This document shows, in pieces, positions 35,059 through 44,007 of a stretch of 64,000 bases of DNA (within the stretch, counting starts at the first letter, position 1; the number at the start of each line of letters is the position of its first letter). The notes beneath the pieces are model-generated. The model did no database searches and was not told where the DNA came from. It saw only the letters and a program-made list of their open reading frames with translations. Origin of the DNA: Deltaproteobacteria bacterium (lineage in GTDB: Bacteria > Acidobacteriota > Thermoanaerobaculia > Multivoradales > JAHZIX01); NCBI GenBank assembly GCA_022601195.1, contig JAHZIX010000039.1:124001-188000 (forward strand), in the 5' to 3' direction. The position numbers were made by a program, and so were the translations under genes.

Positions 35059-35970
35059 ATGAGAGTCATCATAGCGGGAGGATCTGGACTGATCGGTCGT
35101 GCACTGACCGCGAAATTGGCTCAAGAGGGGCACGAGATTTTCATTCTCAGCCGCAACCCGGAGAAGGTGCAGGGGCTGCCTAGCGGAGCCTCTGCTTTCG
35201 GTTGGGATGGCCGCACCTCTCATGGGTGGGGCCCGTTGGTCGATGGAGATACGGCGCTTGTCAACTTGGCTGGGGAGAACGTCGGTGCCGGCCGCTGGAC
35301 AGCACTCCGCAAGCAACGAATCGAGGAGAGTCGCCTAGACGCCGGCCGGGCGGTATGCGAAGCAGTGGCCAAAGCCAAAGAGCTGCCGAAGGTCCTTCTG
35401 CAGAGCTCCGCTGTCGGGTTTTATGGCTCAAGGGGAGATTTGCCCCTCGAGGAGAGCGCCTGTCCCGGTGACGATTTTCTAGCTCGAACCTGTCTTGCCT
35501 GGGAGGCTTCCACAGAGCCGGTAGCAAAGGCTGGAGTCCGCCGGGTCATCCTTCGCACCGGAGTCGTTCTCAGTCGAACCGGAGGGGCTTTTCCGAAGCT
35601 TCTGATGCCGTTTCGTTTCTTCGCCGGTGGCCGGTTGGGAGACGGCAAACAGTGGCTACCCTGGATTCATTTGCAGGATGAGGTTCGAGCCATCCGTTTC
35701 CTGCTCCTCCGGGAGACCGCTGAAGGCCCCTACAATCTGGCTGCTCCGGCCCCCGTGACCAACGCTGAGTTGACGACTTGGCTGGCAAAGCTCACCGGAA
35801 GGCCGGCTTGGTTACCGGCTCCGAGGTTTGGAATGCGTCTTGCCCTGGGCGAGATGGCTGAGATGGTCCTCGGCTCCCAAAGAGCTTCGGCGGCCCGGCT
35901 GCTGCAGGAGGGCTTCGAATTCCGATTCCCCGAGATCGAATCGGCGCTGCGGGACTTGCTGGGTTCCTAG
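35059..35970 (+). CDS. TIGR01777 family NAD-dependent epimerase/dehydratase
   Basis: An extended SDR protein of the YfcH/SDR39U1 group. MRVIIAGGSGLIGRALTAKLAQEGHEIFILSRNP is the Rossmann dinucleotide-binding start; LVNLAGENVGAGRWT and the RVILRTGVVLSRTGGAFPKLL segment are diagnostic, and the C-terminus carries the DUF1731-like RLLQEGFEFRFPEIESALRDLL. Function in bacteria is not established. Length is 303 residues. Confidence 0.92.
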   Translation: MRVIIAGGSGLIGRALTAKLAQEGHEIFILSRNPEKVQGLPSGASAFGWDGRTSHGWGPLVDGDTALVNLAGENVGAGRWTALRKQRIEESRLDAGRAVCEAVAKAKELPKVLLQSSAVGFYGSRGDLPLEESACPGDDFLARTCLAWEASTEPVAKAGVRRVILRTGVVLSRTGGAFPKLLMPFRFFAGGRLGDGKQWLPWIHLQDEVRAIRFLLLRETAEGPYNLAAPAPVTNAELTTWLAKLTGRPAWLPAPRFGMRLALGEMAEMVLGSQRASAARLLQEGFEFRFPEIESALRDLLGS

Positions 35971-35986
35971 CCCGGACTAAACCCCT

Positions 35987-36094
35987 CCTGTTCGGCCTGT
36001 TCGGCCTGTTCGGCCTGTTCGGCCTGTTCGGCCTGTTCGGCCTGTTCGGCCTGTTCGGCCTGTTCGGCCTGTTCGGCCTGTTCGGCCTGTTCGG
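35987..36094. repeat. 12 perfect tandem copies of a 9-bp unit
   Basis: CCTGTTCGG repeats exactly 12 times (108 bases) between the stops of two convergent genes, starting 16 bases after the TIGR01777 gene. No base differs between copies. Confidence 0.98.
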
Positions 36095-36120
36095 GGCACG
36101 AATTGAGTGGCCAGGGAAGG

Positions 36121-37326
36121 TTAACCGTGTTCGTGAATGGCGGCGGCTACAGATTCACGAATCTCCCGCGGGGCATAGATCCTGTACCGGTCGATACGGG
36201 TAAGGTGTCGGATGAAATGGCTCGCCTCTTCCATGAACTCCAAGGAGCCATCCGCCTGCCGTACCAAAACTCCACTCTTGCCTAGACGGTGCGGATCTTT
36301 CTCCGAGTTTGAAATCAACAGTCGACTGCTGCCGAAGCGGTCCTCGAGACTCGGCAGAATGGCCTCGAACCGTGCTTTTTCATTTTGAGACAGATGCTCT
36401 TTGGACTCGAAAGCCACGGTAAATCTCTCGCGGTGAGTAATCGCCCGAGCGTGAACGCTGGTTGACTGTCGCATTTCGCTGAGGACCGAGACATCGTCCT
36501 CCAGGAGAAAGGACTCCGGGTCAGCAGGCCAGAGCCGCTGAGATTCTCGTAGCCACTCGTTGAGATGAAGCTCGAGAACTTTGCCGGTGACATTGAAATA
36601 GACCTGGGTGAACATGTAATAGCGGGCTAATACGAGGGCTTCGAGAGCGTGCACTCCTCCTTCGGCGACGCCGATACCCCAGCTTCCCGTATGAGGGTCC
36701 TGCAGCGGTCGAATGGTGTCTAGCAGTCGTTCGAGGTCAAAATTTCCATAGCGGACACCGCAGTACAGACTGTCCCGTTGAAGGTAGTCCATCTTGTCGA
36801 CGTCGAGCTCTCCTGAAATGATCTGAGACAGAATCCTATCTACCCCTTGCTGCCCCTTGCCCTTGAGTAGAGCAACGACATCTCCCGGCTCCAGGCCATC
36901 CCCGTGAGTTGCGAAAATTTCTTCGATCTCTGGCAAGAACAACAAACGGCGAGTCATCTCTTCGTGGTCGATGCCACCTTCGAAAAGATCCTCGGCGGAG
37001 TGGCTGAATGGAGCGTGCCCAACATCGTGGACCAGTGCCGCGGCTCGCACGAGGCGCCTTTCGCGAGAACTCTCCTGGGCCGGAAGCAGGCCGTCGCTGC
37101 GAGCTGCTAGATGGTCGTAGACTCGGCCGGCAAGAGCCATGGCGCCGAGTACGTGGCTGAAGCGACTGTGCTCGGCACCGGGGAAAACCAAATAGGTAAA
37201 GCCGAGTTGGTGGATAAAGCGAAGGCGCTGCATGGGGCGCGAGCTGATCAATGCCTGCTCTAAGGGGTCCGCTCGAATGAAGCCGTGGATCGGGTCGCGA
37301 AAGGAGAGGGTAGAAGCTGGTGTCAT
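36121..37326 (-). CDS. HD-domain phosphohydrolase (dGTPase-like)
   Basis: A metal-dependent phosphohydrolase of the HD superfamily. HSRFSHVLGAMALA, AAALVHDVGHAPFSHSAE and the later ELDVDKMDYLQRDSLYCGV provide the H...HD...D metal ligands. This layout matches the YdhJ/SAMHD1-like group that hydrolyses nucleotides such as dGTP. Length is 401 residues. The true substrate is not known from sequence. Converges on the TIGR01777 gene, with the 9-bp repeat between them. Confidence 0.87.
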   Translation of the reverse strand: MTPASTLSFRDPIHGFIRADPLEQALISSRPMQRLRFIHQLGFTYLVFPGAEHSRFSHVLGAMALAGRVYDHLAARSDGLLPAQESSRERRLVRAAALVHDVGHAPFSHSAEDLFEGGIDHEEMTRRLLFLPEIEEIFATHGDGLEPGDVVALLKGKGQQGVDRILSQIISGELDVDKMDYLQRDSLYCGVRYGNFDLERLLDTIRPLQDPHTGSWGIGVAEGGVHALEALVLARYYMFTQVYFNVTGKVLELHLNEWLRESQRLWPADPESFLLEDDVSVLSEMRQSTSVHARAITHRERFTVAFESKEHLSQNEKARFEAILPSLEDRFGSSRLLISNSEKDPHRLGKSGVLVRQADGSLEFMEEASHFIRHLTRIDRYRIYAPREIRESVAAAIHEHG

Positions 37327-37440
37327 GTTCGTGTCCTATCGGGGGAGATATGGGCAAACCATAGGTAGGCTTAGGTTTATCCCTTGCGAATGCAAGATGA
37401 TACCAGTGCTGCAGCGAGAAATCTGCTACCGGGGGACCGG

Positions 37441-37980
37441 CTAGGGCCTTTCTGCGATCGGCCAGGGGACGAGCTGGACTTGTTCTCCCCTGGGAAGGTC
37501 GGTCAGCAGCTGGTCCACGGTCTTGTTGTCCGGTGGAATTTTCAGGTCGGGAGCCAAATCCGCCAATGGAGCCAGGACGAAGCGTCGATGACGCATTCTG
37601 GGATGGGGGAGGGTCAAGGAGGAGTCCTCACTCTCTAGCCTGCCGTACAAGAGGAGATCGACGTCCAAAGTTCGAGGGGCGTCGGGCTGCCGGCGATCTC
37701 GGCCAGCTGCCCGTTCGAGAGATTGCAGAAATCCCAGTAGGTCGTAGGGTGCGAGTCGCGTCACCCCTGTCGCCACCAGATTGAGATACCACGGCTGAGG
37801 GATCTCCGACACCGGTTGAGTACGGTAGAGAGGAGAGATCTCCAGGTGGTCGACCTCGGTCGTTAGAGCTCTGAGACAGTCTCGCAGGTGCCTAGGTGGA
37901 TCTCCAAGATTGGCGCCTAGACCGAGATAGACCCTATGCTGATGGACTCTGTGCTCTTGCGGGAGCGGGGAGTTGCCTAT
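37441..37980 (-). CDS. folK: 2-amino-4-hydroxy-6-hydroxymethyldihydropteridine pyrophosphokinase, unusual start
   Basis: Folate pathway enzyme (HPPK). VYLGLGANLGDPPRHLRDCL is the conserved N-terminus, followed by SPLYRTQPVSEIPQPWYLN and RTLDVDLLLYG with the DLDLL-like metal site, then LPHPRMRHRRFVLAPLADL. The nearest standard start codon in frame is a GTG at 37812, which would remove the first 56 residues including this motif. No ATG, GTG or TTG occurs upstream of the motif before an in-frame TGA. The frame opens near an ATA at 37980 that overlaps the preceding gene's TAG stop and follows GAGGAGGA. Start is therefore tentative. Confidence 0.8.
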   Translation of the reverse strand: MGNSPLPQEHRVHQHRVYLGLGANLGDPPRHLRDCLRALTTEVDHLEISPLYRTQPVSEIPQPWYLNLVATGVTRLAPYDLLGFLQSLERAAGRDRRQPDAPRTLDVDLLLYGRLESEDSSLTLPHPRMRHRRFVLAPLADLAPDLKIPPDNKTVDQLLTDLPRGEQVQLVPWPIAERP

Positions 37981-38201
37981 TCTTCCTCCTCACCCTTGCC
38001 GCGGCCTTTGGTGCTCTTCTTGGCCTTTGGCTTTGCCTTTGCTTTCGCCTTCGTCTTGGCTGGTTTCTTCTGGCTTTGCTCTAGGCCCTCACCGTAAAGA
38101 GTCCCGCATTTGGGGCATATCGGCTCCTGCTTACCGAAGTCGTAGAACTTGATACTGCAGGATGGGCAGTCATATTTGGTTCCCAATTTGATGTCGGTCA
38201 T
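37977..38201 (-). CDS. FYDLN-acid family (TIGR02300) zinc-ribbon protein
   Basis: A 74-residue protein. LGTKYDCPSCSIKFYDFGKQEPICPKCGTLY matches the family core, with two CxxC pairs forming a zinc ribbon and the FYD motif. A Lys/Ala-rich stretch and a final run of Glu follow, as in related proteins. Function unknown. It precedes folK and overlaps it. Confidence 0.85.
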   Translation of the reverse strand: MTDIKLGTKYDCPSCSIKFYDFGKQEPICPKCGTLYGEGLEQSQKKPAKTKAKAKAKPKAKKSTKGRGKGEEEE

Positions 38202-38412
38202 GGTTGGGGCTCCTGTTATTCCAAGCTTAGATTCAGGGACGAGAGAACCTAGCAGCGGTCTAGGGAGCTGTCAATACGGGTTTCCGAATTGGGAATGTCG
38301 CTGCGGCCGGCTGAGTTTCCTATGGTGGTGCCGGTTGCGATCTCCTTCAGCGCAAAGTACGATTTCAACCCTTCTTGCTGGCTGGTCTCGAAAGGACCCG
38401 GGTGAAGAGTTC

Positions 38413-39123
38413 ATGAACAAGATAGTAAGTTTTGCAGTGCTCCTTCTGGGATTGGCCCCAATAGCGGCGGCCGAAGCTCCGGATCCCATGGCCGAGGGGC
38501 TCAAGGATGTGGAGCGTTTTCATGTTCTCCTCGAGAGAATTCAGTATGAACAGAGCTCGCTTCGCTCTCTCGAGGCCCAGTTCACCTTGGTCCAGGAGAG
38601 CGAGATGCTGGAGAGCTCGGAAGAGTTAGCCGGGCAACTCTTGTTTTCTGCTCCTGAGCAGATCCGTTGGGAGTACCTTCAGCCCAAGCCTCTCTCCGTT
38701 GTTATCAACGGCGACGAGATGCTTACCTGGTACAAAGATCTGGGGCGGGCAGAAACAATGCGGGTGGGTCGCTATTCGGATCGCATCCTGCGATATTTCA
38801 ACGCGACGAATTCTCTCGAGAGCTTACTGGAGTATTTCGAGGCTCGGGTTCGAATCCTCGGTGGGGAAGAGGGAACTCACCGCATCCAGCTGTTGCCCAA
38901 GTACAAGCGGATCGCCAAACGCATCACCTCTATTGTCCTTTGGATCCATCCAGAGACCTACCTACCCGCCCGAGTTCGGATCGAAGCGGCAGATGGAGGT
39001 GTCAGCGACTATCGTTTTCAAGAGATGAAGGTCAATGTAGAGATTCCAGACGGGAGTTTCGACCTCACCCTGCCGGAGGATGTCGAGATCCACGCGGTCG
39101 ACCTCTCGTCGGCTGCCAAGTAG
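38413..39123 (+). CDS. LolA-like outer-membrane lipoprotein carrier family protein
   Basis: A signal peptide (MNKIVSFAVLLLGLAPIAAAEA) precedes a fold resembling LolA/LolB: LEAQFTLVQESEMLESSEELAGQLLFSAPEQIRWEYLQPKPLSVVINGDEMLTWY is the typical beta half-barrel. The frame is open upstream, but the ATG at 38413 begins the signal. It may carry lipoproteins or another lipid across the periplasm. Length is 236 residues. It ends 13 bases before tgt. Confidence 0.82.
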   Translation: MNKIVSFAVLLLGLAPIAAAEAPDPMAEGLKDVERFHVLLERIQYEQSSLRSLEAQFTLVQESEMLESSEELAGQLLFSAPEQIRWEYLQPKPLSVVINGDEMLTWYKDLGRAETMRVGRYSDRILRYFNATNSLESLLEYFEARVRILGGEEGTHRIQLLPKYKRIAKRITSIVLWIHPETYLPARVRIEAADGGVSDYRFQEMKVNVEIPDGSFDLTLPEDVEIHAVDLSSAAK

Positions 39124-39136
39124 GCCTAGGCAGAGC

Positions 39137-40264
39137 ATGAGCCTTTCCTTCGAGATACTCAGTCAGGCCGGAGCGGCCCGCAGGGGACGCCTAACGACCC
39201 CCCATGGAGTGATCGAGACTCCTGCCTTCATGCCCGTCGGGACTCTTGGTGCGGTCAAAGGACTGCCTCCGCAGCAGCTCGAAGAGCTCGGAGCCAGTGT
39301 CATGCTCGCGAATCTCTACCACTTGGCGCTTCGTCCCGGTGTCGAGCGAATCGAAGCATTGGGAGGACTCCACCAGTTCAGTGGCTGGCGTGGGCCGATC
39401 CTGACCGATAGTGGCGGGTACCAAGTATTCAGTCTGGCTGCCCTTCGTAAGATCCACGAGAACGGAGTCGACTTCCGTAGTCATGTAGATGGCTCTGCGA
39501 TGCAGTTTACTCCGGAAGGGGTGGTCGATCTTCAGCGCCGCCTCGGAGTCGATATCGCCATGATGCTAGACGAGTGTCCACCGTGGCCGGCGCCCAGAGA
39601 CAAGGTGGAAGATTCCTGGGAAAGAACTCTCCGTTGGGCTCGGCGAGCTCGAGAGGAGCAAGATCGAAAACCTCTTCCCGGAGGACTTTTCGGCATCGTT
39701 CAGGGTGGCGTGTTTCGAGACCTTCGCGAGCGAGCCGCTCAACAGCTTACGGAGCTTGATCTGGATGGCTATGCGATCGGTGGTGTCAGCGTTGGAGAGC
39801 CCGACGAAGATCGCTATCGGGTGGTGGAATGGACAGTGCCTCATCTTCCGCAAGACCGGCCCCGCTATCTCATGGGAGTGGGCTACCCAGCGGATCTACT
39901 CCAAGCGGTTCGCTGCGGCGTCGACCTCTTCGATTGTGTCCTGCCCGCACGAAATGCGAGGCATGGGCTTCTCTTCACTCGCCGTGGTCCCGTGAAGATC
40001 AAGAATGCAAAATATCGAGACGATCCGCGACCCATCGAGGAGGGGTGTTCTTGCCCTGCCTGTACCCGAGTCAGCCGCGCTTTCGTACACCATCTGGTCC
40101 GGTGTGGCGAGATTACCGGGGCTGTCTTGTCGACCCTCCACAACCTGCGCCACTACCTTGACTTCATGGTAGAACTCAGACAAGCTACCGCTTCTGGTGC
40201 GCTGACGGAATTTGCCGCCGAGCTTGCCCGTCACCAGGCCGCGCCCGATTCGTCGGAGGCTTGA
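39137..40264 (+). CDS. tgt: Queuine tRNA-ribosyltransferase
   Basis: Exchanges guanine-34 for preQ1 in tRNA. MPVGTLGAVKGLPPQQLEELGASVMLANLYHL, LTDSGGYQVFSL (catalytic Asp), FGIVQGGVFRDLR, DLFDCVLPARNARHG (second catalytic Asp) and the zinc ligands CSCPAC...H are all present. Start 39137 was chosen over the open frame further upstream because it begins right before the family's first strand. Length is 375 residues. It starts the classical tgt-yajC-secD-secF block. Confidence 0.95.
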   Translation: MSLSFEILSQAGAARRGRLTTPHGVIETPAFMPVGTLGAVKGLPPQQLEELGASVMLANLYHLALRPGVERIEALGGLHQFSGWRGPILTDSGGYQVFSLAALRKIHENGVDFRSHVDGSAMQFTPEGVVDLQRRLGVDIAMMLDECPPWPAPRDKVEDSWERTLRWARRAREEQDRKPLPGGLFGIVQGGVFRDLRERAAQQLTELDLDGYAIGGVSVGEPDEDRYRVVEWTVPHLPQDRPRYLMGVGYPADLLQAVRCGVDLFDCVLPARNARHGLLFTRRGPVKIKNAKYRDDPRPIEEGCSCPACTRVSRAFVHHLVRCGEITGAVLSTLHNLRHYLDFMVELRQATASGALTEFAAELARHQAAPDSSEA

Positions 40265-40559
40265 CCGGTAGGAGGTAGAGGCTTCCGATTGGTTGCTGCG
40301 GCTTCTCGACCATCCAAGCCACAGTCTGCTAAGAGGGCTCGAACCCGAATAGGGCTGCGTGGTTTGGAGTCGATGGCCCTCGATCGGTTGGTCTTCTGGC
40401 TTGGGTATCAACCAGGCTTTGCTCTTGAGCATGTTGTGCTCTTGGGCTGATTGTGTTGTTTCGGCCGGGCGTTGGCAGCCTGGCAAGGGGCGAGATTTAC
40501 GGGTGCCTTCGTTGGCCTCGATCGTCTGACTTAAGATCATGCGGGGAAGCAAATAGGTC

Positions 40560-40889
40560 ATGTTGTCATTTTCACTCGTCGCCGCTGCGGCTCCTGCGCC
40601 TGGGCTCTCTGAGACCTTTGGGGGCATGATTCCCATCTTCCTCATTCTCGGCATCTTCTACTTCGTGCTTTTCTTGCCGATTCGTAAGCAGCGCAAGGCG
40701 GTTCAGAAGATGGTCGATGAGTTGAAGAAGGGCGACCAGGTAGTCACCAACGGAGGCCTGTACGGGGAGGTCTCGAAGGTCGAGGGCGCGACCGTATTGC
40801 TGAAGATCGCTGACAATGTCCGAGTGCGGATCACCAAGTCGGCCATCGCCGGCCAGCAGGGCGCTGCTGAAGATGGGGGTGTCAAATGA
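40560..40889 (+). CDS. yajC: Preprotein translocase subunit YajC
   Basis: Small SecDF-associated membrane protein. One membrane helix (IPIFLILGIFYFVLFLPI) is followed by RKQRKAVQKMVDELKKGDQVVTNGGLYGEV, the YajC signature. 109 residues. The stop overlaps the secD start (ATGA). The 295 bases separating it from tgt hold nothing recognised, so a promoter may lie there. Confidence 0.93.
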   Translation: MLSFSLVAAAAPAPGLSETFGGMIPIFLILGIFYFVLFLPIRKQRKAVQKMVDELKKGDQVVTNGGLYGEVSKVEGATVLLKIADNVRVRITKSAIAGQQGAAEDGGVK

Positions 40890-42511
40890 ATCAGAGTCTC
40901 ATCATCCGTGGCGTAATCATTCTGTTGGTGGTTGCGTCGGCGGCTTTTCTTGCTCTTCCGCCGAAGGAAAAGGTCAAACTAGGTCTCGACCTTCAGGGGG
41001 GGATGCATCTCGTCTTAGAAGTGAAGACGGCGGATGCTCTGAGAGTCGAAGCCGAGCACGATATGGACAACCTAACCGAGCGCCTCAAGGATGCCGGTAT
41101 CGATACCGCCCGGATCGACAGATTGGCTGGGACCAACCTAGAAGCTGCTGGCAACGAAGCAGACGAAGGCAACCTGGCGAGTTTTCAACTCAAAGGGGTA
41201 CCCTCGGAGAAGAGGGATGAGGCCCTGGAGGTTGCTCGAGATTTCTTCGGTCAGACTTGGGACATCACCAAAACCGGCGAAGGCGCCAACCTGGTCATGA
41301 AAGATCGAGCGCAGGAGGACTTGCGGTCTGAGGCGGTCGAGCAGGCGATGAGGACCATCCGAAACCGTATTGACCAATATGGCGTTTCGGAGCCGGTCAT
41401 TCAACGCCAGGGCCTTGGCAAAAGTGAGCGCCTGGTGCTTCAGTTACCTGGGGTGGAAGATCCTGAGCGGGTCAAAGAGTTGATTGGAAAGACAGCCTTC
41501 TTGGAGTTCAAGCTGGCGGATTTTCCTCGTGCTGGAGGTCTCGTCGATAGCTACGATGAGATTCTGCGAAATTACGGGGGGCAAGTGCCCAACAACTTGG
41601 AGATCCTAGAGGGAGATAGTTTCGACCTCAACGGAAACGTGATTGGAACTCGCTACGTTGCGGTAGAAAAACGAGCTGCTATCAGTGGGCGGGACCTGAA
41701 GACAGCCCGCATGAGCCCGGGCGAGTTCAATGAACCGGTCGTTGCCTTTACTCTGAAATATGAGAAGGGAACCGAATTCGGGGATTTCACCAGCACGAAC
41801 CTTGGTCGCGGTATGGCGGTGGTGTTGGACGGCAAAGTGCTGACCTCCCCGACCATTCAAGGCAAGATCAACGATCAGGGTGTGATCAAGGGAAATTTCA
41901 CCAGGGAGGAAGCTACAGACTTGGCAACCTCTCTCAAGTCCGGCGCGCTGCCGGCCAAGATCACGCCACTGGAAGAGCGTACCGTGGGGCCGGCTCTAGG
42001 GCAGGACTCCATCGACCAGGGCCTAAGAGCCGGCCTATTTGGTGGCGCTCTGGTGATTGTGGCGATGTTGGTGATCTATATGCTCAGCGGTATCAACGCG
42101 GTCCTTGTGCTCACTCTCAATGTCGTCCTGGTCTTTGCTGCCTTGGCTTCCTTTGGCGCGACGCTGACTCTGCCGGGGATCGCTGGGATTATCTTGACGA
42201 TCGGTATGGCGGTGGACGCCAATGTTCTGATCTTCGAGCGGATTCGCGAGGAGTTGCGAGCCGGGCGAACCGTTAAGGCTGCTGTCTCTTCAGGTTTTGG
42301 AAAAGCGCTGTCGTCCATTCTGGATGCCAACGTAACGACTCTCATCGCCGCGGTGTTGCTATTTCAGTTCGGTACGGGCCCCATTCGTGGATTTGCCGTT
42401 ACGCTCTCCGTCGGTATTTTGGCGTCAGTATTTACCGCAGTCTTCGTTAGCCGTTGGCTCTTCGATACGTGGCTTTCCCGCCGTCAGCGGGTAGAGCGCT
42501 TGTCCATCTAG
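40886..42511 (+). CDS. secD: Protein translocase subunit SecD
   Basis: Part of the SecDF complex that pulls exported proteins across the membrane using the proton motive force. KLGLDLQGGMHLVLEV follows the first helix; LPGVEDPERVKELIGKTAFLEF belongs to the periplasmic P1 domain; five further helices near the C-terminus include ILTIGMAVDANVLIFERIREEL. 541 residues. The preceding yajC and following secF support the call. Confidence 0.95.
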   Translation: MNQSLIIRGVIILLVVASAAFLALPPKEKVKLGLDLQGGMHLVLEVKTADALRVEAEHDMDNLTERLKDAGIDTARIDRLAGTNLEAAGNEADEGNLASFQLKGVPSEKRDEALEVARDFFGQTWDITKTGEGANLVMKDRAQEDLRSEAVEQAMRTIRNRIDQYGVSEPVIQRQGLGKSERLVLQLPGVEDPERVKELIGKTAFLEFKLADFPRAGGLVDSYDEILRNYGGQVPNNLEILEGDSFDLNGNVIGTRYVAVEKRAAISGRDLKTARMSPGEFNEPVVAFTLKYEKGTEFGDFTSTNLGRGMAVVLDGKVLTSPTIQGKINDQGVIKGNFTREEATDLATSLKSGALPAKITPLEERTVGPALGQDSIDQGLRAGLFGGALVIVAMLVIYMLSGINAVLVLTLNVVLVFAALASFGATLTLPGIAGIILTIGMAVDANVLIFERIREELRAGRTVKAAVSSGFGKALSSILDANVTTLIAAVLLFQFGTGPIRGFAVTLSVGILASVFTAVFVSRWLFDTWLSRRQRVERLSI

Positions 42512-42598
42512 AGGACCGACCGGAGAAAAGATTTCTCGGGAGGAAGAGTTCGTGCGCCGACGAATATGCCGCCGGTTCGCCAGCTCAAGGAGTGATTC

Positions 42599-43825
42599 AT
42601 GCAGTTCTTGACCGATACCCGCATCGACTTCATGAAGTACCGGCTGCCCCTGGCGGTGGTGTCTCTCATACTCGTCGTTGGAAGCCTCATCACCGTTCTG
42701 TTCGTGAAGAAGATGAACATTGGCATCGACTTCGCTGGCGGTACTCAGGTGACTTTGCGATTCAAAGAGCAGCCGGATGTAGATCAGTTGCGGTCGGTGC
42801 TCGGGGACGCAGGTTTCCCGGCAGCTGTGATCCAACGCTATGGAGCTCCCGGCAGTAATGAGGTCCTGATTCGGACTCCCACTCTCGAAGAGACGGACCA
42901 AGGCTCTGCCGCCGGAGGAAGCGATTCTGAAAGCGGCGGAGGGCTGAAGAAAGGTCAAGCTACAGTCTTGCTTGAGGCCTTAGATGCTCGTTTCAACTCC
43001 GGTGAGACCGTGGGGACGGATCTCAATAGAGAGAGTGCCGACGCACTGGCGGGCCAGTTGGCTGACCTTGATCCCGATGGTATTGGAGTCGTAGCCGGTA
43101 ACATCCCCGATTCCTATCGCGAAGTGGCAACCCAGATCTTGAGCCTGCGAAGAGACAACAGCATCATCTCCTCGTGGGACGAGCTGAGGAGTCTTCCTGG
43201 GGTCAGTGGAGCTGCGGTAGATGCCCTCGAGAGAGAGGGGCATTTAGGGAATTTCTCCATTCTTGCCGTCGAGAACGTGGGGCCACAGATTGGCAGCGAG
43301 CTCAAGAGTCAGGGTATCTGGGCCGTTGTTTTGTCTCTGCTTGGCATGCTGATCTACATCGCAGTTCGGTTCGAGATTCGCTTCGGCATCGGTGCAGTGG
43401 CTGCGATCGCTCATGATGTCACCATCACTCTCGGTCTCTATGCATTGGCGGGCTTTGAATTCAACGTGACGACGATCGCTGCCTTTCTCACCCTCGTCGG
43501 TTACTCGGTCAACGATACGGTGGTGGTATTCGATCGAGTTCGGGAAAATATGCGTCGTGCTCGCCGTGAAAGCCTCGAATCGATCCTCAATACGAGCATC
43601 AATCAGACCCTCTCTCGAACCGTCATGACTTCTGGTACGACCCTCCTCGTCGTGGGAACGATTTTCTTCTTCGGCGGCGATGTGCTGCGTGGCTTTGCAT
43701 TTCTACTGCTGATCGGAATCGTTGTTGGTACCTACTCCTCCGTCTTCATTGCGAGCCCTGTTGTTCTCCTCTGGGAGAAATATTTTGGCAGAGCAGCGAG
43801 GAGCCAACGCGCTCGAGTGAAGTAG
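42599..43825 (+). CDS. secF: Protein translocase subunit SecF with enlarged periplasmic region
   Basis: MNIGIDFAGGTQVTLRF after the first helix and TLVGYSVNDTVVVFDRVREN in the membrane domain are diagnostic. At 408 residues it is about 85 longer than Escherichia coli SecF; the extra sequence (about residues 97-220) includes a Ser/Gly-rich linker and a helical segment with LRSLPGVSGAAVDALEREGHLG resembling a helix-hairpin-helix. It follows secD after 87 bases and ends before a clear terminator. Confidence 0.93.
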   Translation: MQFLTDTRIDFMKYRLPLAVVSLILVVGSLITVLFVKKMNIGIDFAGGTQVTLRFKEQPDVDQLRSVLGDAGFPAAVIQRYGAPGSNEVLIRTPTLEETDQGSAAGGSDSESGGGLKKGQATVLLEALDARFNSGETVGTDLNRESADALAGQLADLDPDGIGVVAGNIPDSYREVATQILSLRRDNSIISSWDELRSLPGVSGAAVDALEREGHLGNFSILAVENVGPQIGSELKSQGIWAVVLSLLGMLIYIAVRFEIRFGIGAVAAIAHDVTITLGLYALAGFEFNVTTIAAFLTLVGYSVNDTVVVFDRVRENMRRARRESLESILNTSINQTLSRTVMTSGTTLLVVGTIFFFGGDVLRGFAFLLLIGIVVGTYSSVFIASPVVLLWEKYFGRAARSQRARVK

Positions 43826-43858
43826 TTACAGCGACTCTGCCAAGCGCTTCTTTCCAAG

Positions 43859-43884
43859 GGACCGGTTTTCCAGCCGGTCCTTTT
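43859..43884 (+). terminator. Rho-independent terminator after secF
   Basis: GGACCGG at 43859-43865 pairs perfectly with CCGGTCC at 43874-43880 around an 8-base loop, followed directly by TTTTGTCGTT. Confidence 0.85.
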
Positions 43885-44007
43885 GTCGTTGCGGCGGAGA
43901 GCATGTTCGAAGAGGATCATGGGCTGCGTCTCATACTGCCCTATAATCAACGAGGGGAGTCCTGGGATACCCTGAATGTCTTGTTGATTTGATGAGAGAT
44001 CGAAGCC

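Noticed and set aside
35987..36094. 9-bp array as a CRISPR
   Set aside because: The copies are contiguous with no spacers and there are no cas genes.
40335..40346. GGGCTCGAACCC, like the complement of a tRNA T-loop
   Set aside because: Flanking bases do not form a T-stem or acceptor stem, and no D-arm or anticodon arm is found on the minus strand.
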